Source of the DNA: JBOGUF01 sp050696075
GTDB lineage: Bacteria; Chloroflexota; Chloroflexia; Thermomicrobiales; UBA6265
Assembly (NCBI GenBank): GCA_050696075.1
Contig: JBOGUF010000031.1
Span: forward strand, 1 to 48,267
Length of the DNA stretch: 48,267 nt
Reading direction: 5' to 3'
Each line of letters opens with the position of its first letter. Position 1 is the stretch's first letter. Below, piece after piece: positions 44,433 to 48,267 of the stretch. The notes under the pieces are model-generated. The model searched no databases. It was not told the DNA's origin and worked only from the letters and a program-made list of their open reading frames with translations. A program made the position numbers and the translations under genes.

Positions 44433-45845
44433 CTAGGCGTTGCCTTCCCGGGCAGCCTCAGTCAGCATCTCCACGAACTGTTCCGGGGTGATGTTGCCGA
44501 GGGCAAGCTGGGGCAGCCCCTGGACGATGGCTTCGTTCTGGATGATGGTGTTCCACTGACCCTGGTAGTTGGGAAGCACAGGAGCCTGCTTCTCCTGGAC
44601 GAGCTGGATCAGCTTCGCCGCCAGCGGATCGAGCTGGCTCAAGTCTTCCGGCGACAGATCGAGGTTCGGGGCCACGGACCCCAGCCGGATCACCCGCTGC
44701 CGGACGACCTCCGCCGAGCTCATCCACTTGATGAACTCGACCGCACCGAGCACGACCTCCTCGGGATATCCTTTGGTGACCGCCCAGTTTCCCAACTGCC
44801 GGCCGGTGTCGTCGACGGCGACGTCCCCCGGGTAGAGCGCGACGTCGATCTTGTCGCCGAAGCCTTCGGACGACTTCTCCGGATCCCGGAAGTCGGCGAT
44901 CATCCAGGGACCGTTCGGCATGATCGCCGTCTGCCCACTCAGGAAGTTGTTGGCGGCCATGGCGTACGCGCCGCCGATGGCATCCGGGGTCGTGTATTGG
45001 AAGATCGTGGCCAGATCAGTCGCGGCTTCGATCAAAAATGGCTGGTTGAAATCGTCGGGGAACGAAAGGTTCAGGAATTCGCGTCCCTCCTCGCTCCTGG
45101 CCACCAGCGCCTCAAAGAGCAGCATCGGACACCAGCCGGTCTCCTCGGTGTGCAGCGAGAGGGCGGGGATGTTCGCGGTCTTGAGCTGCTCCAGCGCGGC
45201 GAAGAATCCCTCCCAGGTCGTCGGCAGCCCACTCACCCCGGCTTTGGCGAGCAGTTCCGTGTTGTAGAACAGGCCGATCGCCGTCTGGTACGTGTCTGGA
45301 GCCGCGACGAGCTTACCGTCGATGGTGTTCAACACGACCGAATCCTGGAGCGAGATCGCCTGCCACTCCGGCGACGCATCGAAGTAGGGCTTGAGATCGA
45401 CCACTTCGTCGTTCTCAATCCACAACTGCGCCAGCGTCGGATCGAGCTTCAGCGCCACAATCGGCGGCAGCATGCCCGAGGCGGCGTAGTCGGTCTTCAT
45501 CTTCTCAATGTAGTCGTGCGGGCCGGGGACATACTCGACGTCCGCCTCCAGCTTCCCGTCAAACTTCTGGTTGAAGCAGGCGAAGGCGTCGCTCACCCAT
45601 TGGTCGCTGGGGGAGTCGCCGCCGCCGGTCCACCAAACGAAGCTGATCGTCGCCGCGGGCCCTTGGTAGTCGACCGGTGTGCAGTCCATGGCGGTGGCGT
45701 CCTGCGCGGCAGCCCGCGCGCGCCATCCGCCTATCGTTGCCAGGGCGAGCGCACCGCCGAAGGTGAGGACGTGCCGCCGATTGACCGTGGAGGTAGGGCG
45801 CGGAGGGTTCTCCTGCCCGTGCGGGCGGGGAGCTTCGTCGCTCAT
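44433..45845 (-). CDS. Extracellular solute-binding protein of a sugar ABC transporter
   Basis: A 470-residue family 1 binding protein. The N-terminus (NRRHVLTFGGALALATIGG) has a twin-arginine signal, so it is probably exported folded. The mature start follows ARAAAQDA. SFVWWTGGGDSPSD and the NGPWMIADF segment are typical of the family. ATG 45845 has AAAGGA six bases upstream; the longer frame adds 17 residues. It heads the permease operon and lies divergent from the GntR gene, which is the likely regulator. Confidence 0.93.
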   Translation of the reverse strand: MSDEAPRPHGQENPPRPTSTVNRRHVLTFGGALALATIGGWRARAAAQDATAMDCTPVDYQGPAATISFVWWTGGGDSPSDQWVSDAFACFNQKFDGKLEADVEYVPGPHDYIEKMKTDYAASGMLPPIVALKLDPTLAQLWIENDEVVDLKPYFDASPEWQAISLQDSVVLNTIDGKLVAAPDTYQTAIGLFYNTELLAKAGVSGLPTTWEGFFAALEQLKTANIPALSLHTEETGWCPMLLFEALVARSEEGREFLNLSFPDDFNQPFLIEAATDLATIFQYTTPDAIGGAYAMAANNFLSGQTAIMPNGPWMIADFRDPEKSSEGFGDKIDVALYPGDVAVDDTGRQLGNWAVTKGYPEEVVLGAVEFIKWMSSAEVVRQRVIRLGSVAPNLDLSPEDLSQLDPLAAKLIQLVQEKQAPVLPNYQGQWNTIIQNEAIVQGLPQLALGNITPEQFVEMLTEAAREGNA

Positions 45846-46028
45846 CCTTGGTCCTTTCTCGATATGCGTTGTGAAAGCCTCGCGTGTCGCGCCCAAGCAT
45901 GATGCGGCAAATGGCGTGGTTGGTCGTTCAGAATCGCACGGTGGTCGATTTTGTACATCTCTCGGTGGGAGTGCCGAGTTGCTGCCCGCCGGTCCTCAAC
46001 CCCCTCCCCGTCGCCCGCCTTCCCCGCC

Positions 46029-46044
46029 CGACCATACGGTCGGT
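46029..46044. promoter_or_regulatory. Inverted repeat in the divergent promoter region
   Basis: CCGACC (46029-46034) and GGTCGG (46039-46044) are separated by ATAC. The site lies between the divergent solute-binding and GntR genes and could bind a dimeric regulator. Weak evidence. Confidence 0.35.
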
Positions 46045-46103
46045 CCGTGTCAGGCGAGCGAGGCGAGCACGGCCACTTGACAATTTCGGCGGGCGATCCT
46101 ACG

Positions 46104-46841
46104 ATGGCGACCTATCAATTGTTCAGCGATCGATTGTCGGACAATCAAATGCCTGCGTCGGCGATCCTCGAACTCAAGCGGCCGGATACGCTGACGCATG
46201 CCGTTGCCCGCTCGATCGGCGAGGCGATCGTGCGCGGCACATTCGCCCCAGGTCAGCCGCTCCCCGAGCTGCCGATCGCATCGCAGCTCGGGACGTCACG
46301 GGGAACCGTTCGTGAGGCGCTGCGGCTCTTGGCAGACCAGGGGTTGGTCGAGATCTTCCGCCATCGCGGAGCTTTCGTCGCCGAAGCGACACCGCGCAAA
46401 GCGCGCGAAATCTTCACGCTGCGGGCGGAGCTGGAGGCGTTCGCGGTCCGGTTGATCTACGAGGGCGGTGGCTACCCGGAAGCGACCTCGCGCGAGTTGG
46501 AGGAGACCCTTGCTCAGCTCCGTGCCGCCGCCGATCGGTTCGACGTCTTCGCGGTCGCCGAGTTCGACATGCGATTCCACGATCTCCTGTCGCGGGAGTG
46601 CGGCCATCAGACGCTCCTCGATCTGTTGGCGGGATTGCGCATGCAGATGCGACGGTTCATCGTCTATACGAAGCTCGTCAACTCGGATCTGGAGCCGGAG
46701 TCGGTGACCCACCAGCGTCTGCTGGACGCCCTCCGCGCGGGGGATGCCGGGCACGCGGCGGGCGAGGTCCGCCGCCACATCCTGGTCGCTGGTGAGCTCT
46801 TGGTGCGGAAGCTGGCGGAGGGAGCCGCGGCCGCCGAGTAG
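46104..46841 (+). CDS. FadR-subfamily GntR transcriptional regulator (FCD domain)
   Basis: A 245-residue regulator with an N-terminal winged helix (LPIASQLGTSRGTVREALRLL) and an FCD domain whose ligand set is D and H in FDMRFHDLLS, H in SVTHQRLLDA and H in VRRHILVAG. Two starts are possible: ATG 46104, or ATG 46149 (MPASAILELKRPD), which is the more usual length for the family. A perfect ATTGTCGGACAAT palindrome lies just before the second, so 46149 with an operator in the leader would mean autoregulation. It sits between two divergent sugar transporter units. Confidence 0.9.
   Translation: MATYQLFSDRLSDNQMPASAILELKRPDTLTHAVARSIGEAIVRGTFAPGQPLPELPIASQLGTSRGTVREALRLLADQGLVEIFRHRGAFVAEATPRKAREIFTLRAELEAFAVRLIYEGGGYPEATSRELEETLAQLRAAADRFDVFAVAEFDMRFHDLLSRECGHQTLLDLLAGLRMQMRRFIVYTKLVNSDLEPESVTHQRLLDALRAGDAGHAAGEVRRHILVAGELLVRKLAEGAAAAE
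46133..46145 (+). promoter_or_regulatory. Candidate GntR operator, perfect 13-bp palindrome
   Basis: ATTGTC-G-GACAAT is a perfect inverted repeat of the TTGTCnGACAA type bound by several FCD-group GntR regulators. It lies three bases before ATG 46149 and inside the coding region if ATG 46104 is used. A partial half (ATTGT) is found 14 bases upstream. Confidence 0.55.
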
Positions 46842-46970
46842 CCGCGACCGTGTGGAGGACGTCTCGCGGCACGCCGAACGATCACGTCGCCGAAGTCCAG
46901 GTCCGGCAAGGGGATGGTAGGGGTTTCCCGACCGGCATCGTCCGCACTCGATGGAGAGGAGGAGACCACG

Positions 46971-48267
46971 ATGTTTTCGACGTTGACTCGGCGCGACGCT
47001 CTCAAAATTGCCGGTGCAACCGCCGCCGGCGCCCTCGCGACCACCATCGCCCGACGGTCCGCCGTCCGCGCCCAGGGAGTGCACGAGGTCGTCCACTGGT
47101 CATGGCTGACCGCCTCCGACGGCGAGGTCTGGCAGGCGATGATCGACGCCTTCAACGAGGCGCACAACGACCAGGGCATCCAGATCAAGATGGAAGTCGT
47201 GCCGGACGACCAGTACGGCACCAAGGTCCTTTCGTCCGCCGCCGTCGGCCAGGCGCCTGACTTCGGCTGGGGCACCGCCGGTCTGCGCGCCGATTGGATC
47301 GACAAGGAAGTCGTCGTCCCGATGGACGACCATGCCGCCAAGGTCGGCCTCGACCTGGCCGACTTCACCGAGCAGTCAATCGCCGCCTCGCGCTACCCGA
47401 CCTACGGCAACAAGCTCTACATGTGCCCGATGGACGCGATGAGCCTTCAAGTCCTGCTCAACACCGACCACGCCGCGGAGGCCGGGCTCGATCCCGCGAG
47501 CCCGCCCAAGACCGGCGCGGAGCTCCTCGACTGGGCGATGAAGATGACGAAGCGGGACGGCGACAAGGTGACCCGCTCCGGCTGGATGATGACCGGCTCC
47601 GGCGTCCAGCCCTCGGTCGTCTGGGGGATCGTCGCCCACCAGATGGGCTTCCGCCGCGCCAGCGATGACCTCAAGACGGCCGCCGTCAACCCCGACGCCG
47701 GGAAGGCCGCCGCCCAGTGGGTCCTCGACCTCTTCGACACGCACAAGGTCTCGACCCGCGACGTCACCGACCGCTACAAGGCGTTCGGCACCGGTGAGGG
47801 GAGCATGTTCCTGACCGGCCCCTGGACCCTCAACGGCTACGTCACCCAGGAGCCGAAGCTCAACTTCAACTCCTTCCTGACGCCTCAGATCGGTAACGAC
47901 GCCTCGACCTACTTCGAGCTTGGCGGCCTCGAGATGTACGTCCAGAAGGACGAGAGCCGCTACGAGAAGACCGCCTCCGCGATCAAGTGGCTTTCCGACA
48001 ACTCCTTCCTATGGACCACCAAGGGCCGCGGTGCCGCCACCCGCCTCTCCATCCTCAAAGGCGAGGACTACAAGACGGCCGGCCACCCCTGGGAGGTGCG
48101 CGGCGCCTTCATCGACGGCATGCCGGACGCGGTCGTCGGCGAGGTCCCCGTCAAGGCCGGCCCGGACTTCACGATCTACTCCGGCAGTGGCTTCGTCCCC
48201 CAAACCATGGACCCAGTCTGGGCCGGCGAGCGCAGCATCGACGACGCGATCGGCATGCTCCAAGAGC
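46971..48267 (+). CDS. Extracellular solute-binding protein of a second sugar ABC transporter (partial, runs off the window end)
   Basis: At least 432 residues, open at the window edge. The start ATG 46971 has GGAGG upstream. The N-terminus MFSTLTRRDALKIAGATAAG has a twin-arginine export signal. VHWSWLTASDGEVWQAMIDAF, PDFGWGTAGLR and MFLTGPWTLNGY are typical of family 1 sugar-binding proteins. The permease genes are expected beyond 48267. It differs from the first solute-binding protein at 44.4 kb and lies on the opposite strand, so the two belong to separate transporter operons flanking one GntR gene. Confidence 0.93.
   Translation, partial: MFSTLTRRDALKIAGATAAGALATTIARRSAVRAQGVHEVVHWSWLTASDGEVWQAMIDAFNEAHNDQGIQIKMEVVPDDQYGTKVLSSAAVGQAPDFGWGTAGLRADWIDKEVVVPMDDHAAKVGLDLADFTEQSIAASRYPTYGNKLYMCPMDAMSLQVLLNTDHAAEAGLDPASPPKTGAELLDWAMKMTKRDGDKVTRSGWMMTGSGVQPSVVWGIVAHQMGFRRASDDLKTAAVNPDAGKAAAQWVLDLFDTHKVSTRDVTDRYKAFGTGEGSMFLTGPWTLNGYVTQEPKLNFNSFLTPQIGNDASTYFELGGLEMYVQKDESRYEKTASAIKWLSDNSFLWTTKGRGAATRLSILKGEDYKTAGHPWEVRGAFIDGMPDAVVGEVPVKAGPDFTIYSGSGFVPQTMDPVWAGERSIDDAIGMLQE

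Overview
The window is a GC-rich, densely packed bacterial chromosome segment. It carries about 43 protein genes and no rRNA, tRNA or CRISPR array that I can see. Several features suggest Chloroflexota, most likely the Thermomicrobia/Sphaerobacter side: high GC, secreted L,D-transpeptidases with FxETGH-type repeats, HTH-GAF regulators, and many sugar-acid oxidoreductases and sugar ABC transporters beside housekeeping genes. This assignment is an inference from gene content; there is no rRNA to confirm it.

Layout. (1) 1-4.6 kb: a lone very large Eco57I/PglX-type adenine methyltransferase, preceded by a 19-bp tandem repeat and followed by a cluster of nested palindromes. (2) 4.6-13.6 kb: a sugar-acid catabolism region with a DgoD-like dehydratase, two Gfo/Idh/MocA oxidoreductases, a 2-hydroxyacid dehydrogenase, an HpcH/HpaI aldolase and a FadR-type GntR regulator. 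It is interrupted by a MazEF-type toxin-antitoxin pair and by an AAA ATPase followed by a Cys-rich four-helix-bundle protein. (3) 13.8-25 kb: housekeeping genes (metallo-beta-lactamase-fold protein, CTP synthase, PurE-PurK, RecX, an orotate-PRTase-like protein, polyprenyl synthase) with an HTH-GAF-GAF regulator and a pair of double-domain universal stress proteins. (4) 25-40.3 kb: envelope and proteostasis genes (YugP-type metallopeptidase, cupin, two L,D-transpeptidases, a membrane-anchored protein of unknown function, DUF1684 protein, lipoprotein, LOG-family protein, Lon, RecJ, a third Gfo/Idh/MocA protein). (5) 40.5-48.3 kb: a PYROXD2-like flavoprotein, the remnant of a decayed gene, and two divergent sugar ABC-transporter units around a GntR regulator. 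The second solute-binding protein runs off the window end.

How the genes work together. The dehydratase, dehydrogenases, aldolase, two FCD-type GntR regulators and two sugar uptake systems fit import and non-phosphorylative breakdown of sugars or sugar acids to pyruvate-level intermediates. Pyrimidine genes (pyrG, pyrE-like) and purine genes (purE, purK) are scattered rather than clustered. Many intergenic gaps hold inverted-repeat elements of one dispersed family, with cores GTCATTCCGAG or GTCATGCTGAG.

The least explained items are the solo methyltransferase with its upstream tandem repeat and internal low-GC patch, the AAA ATPase/DUF326 pair, the dispersed palindromic elements, the membrane-anchored protein at 28.6 kb, and the divergent transporter locus with an operator-like palindrome at the regulator's start. 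I found no complete novel multi-gene defence system.
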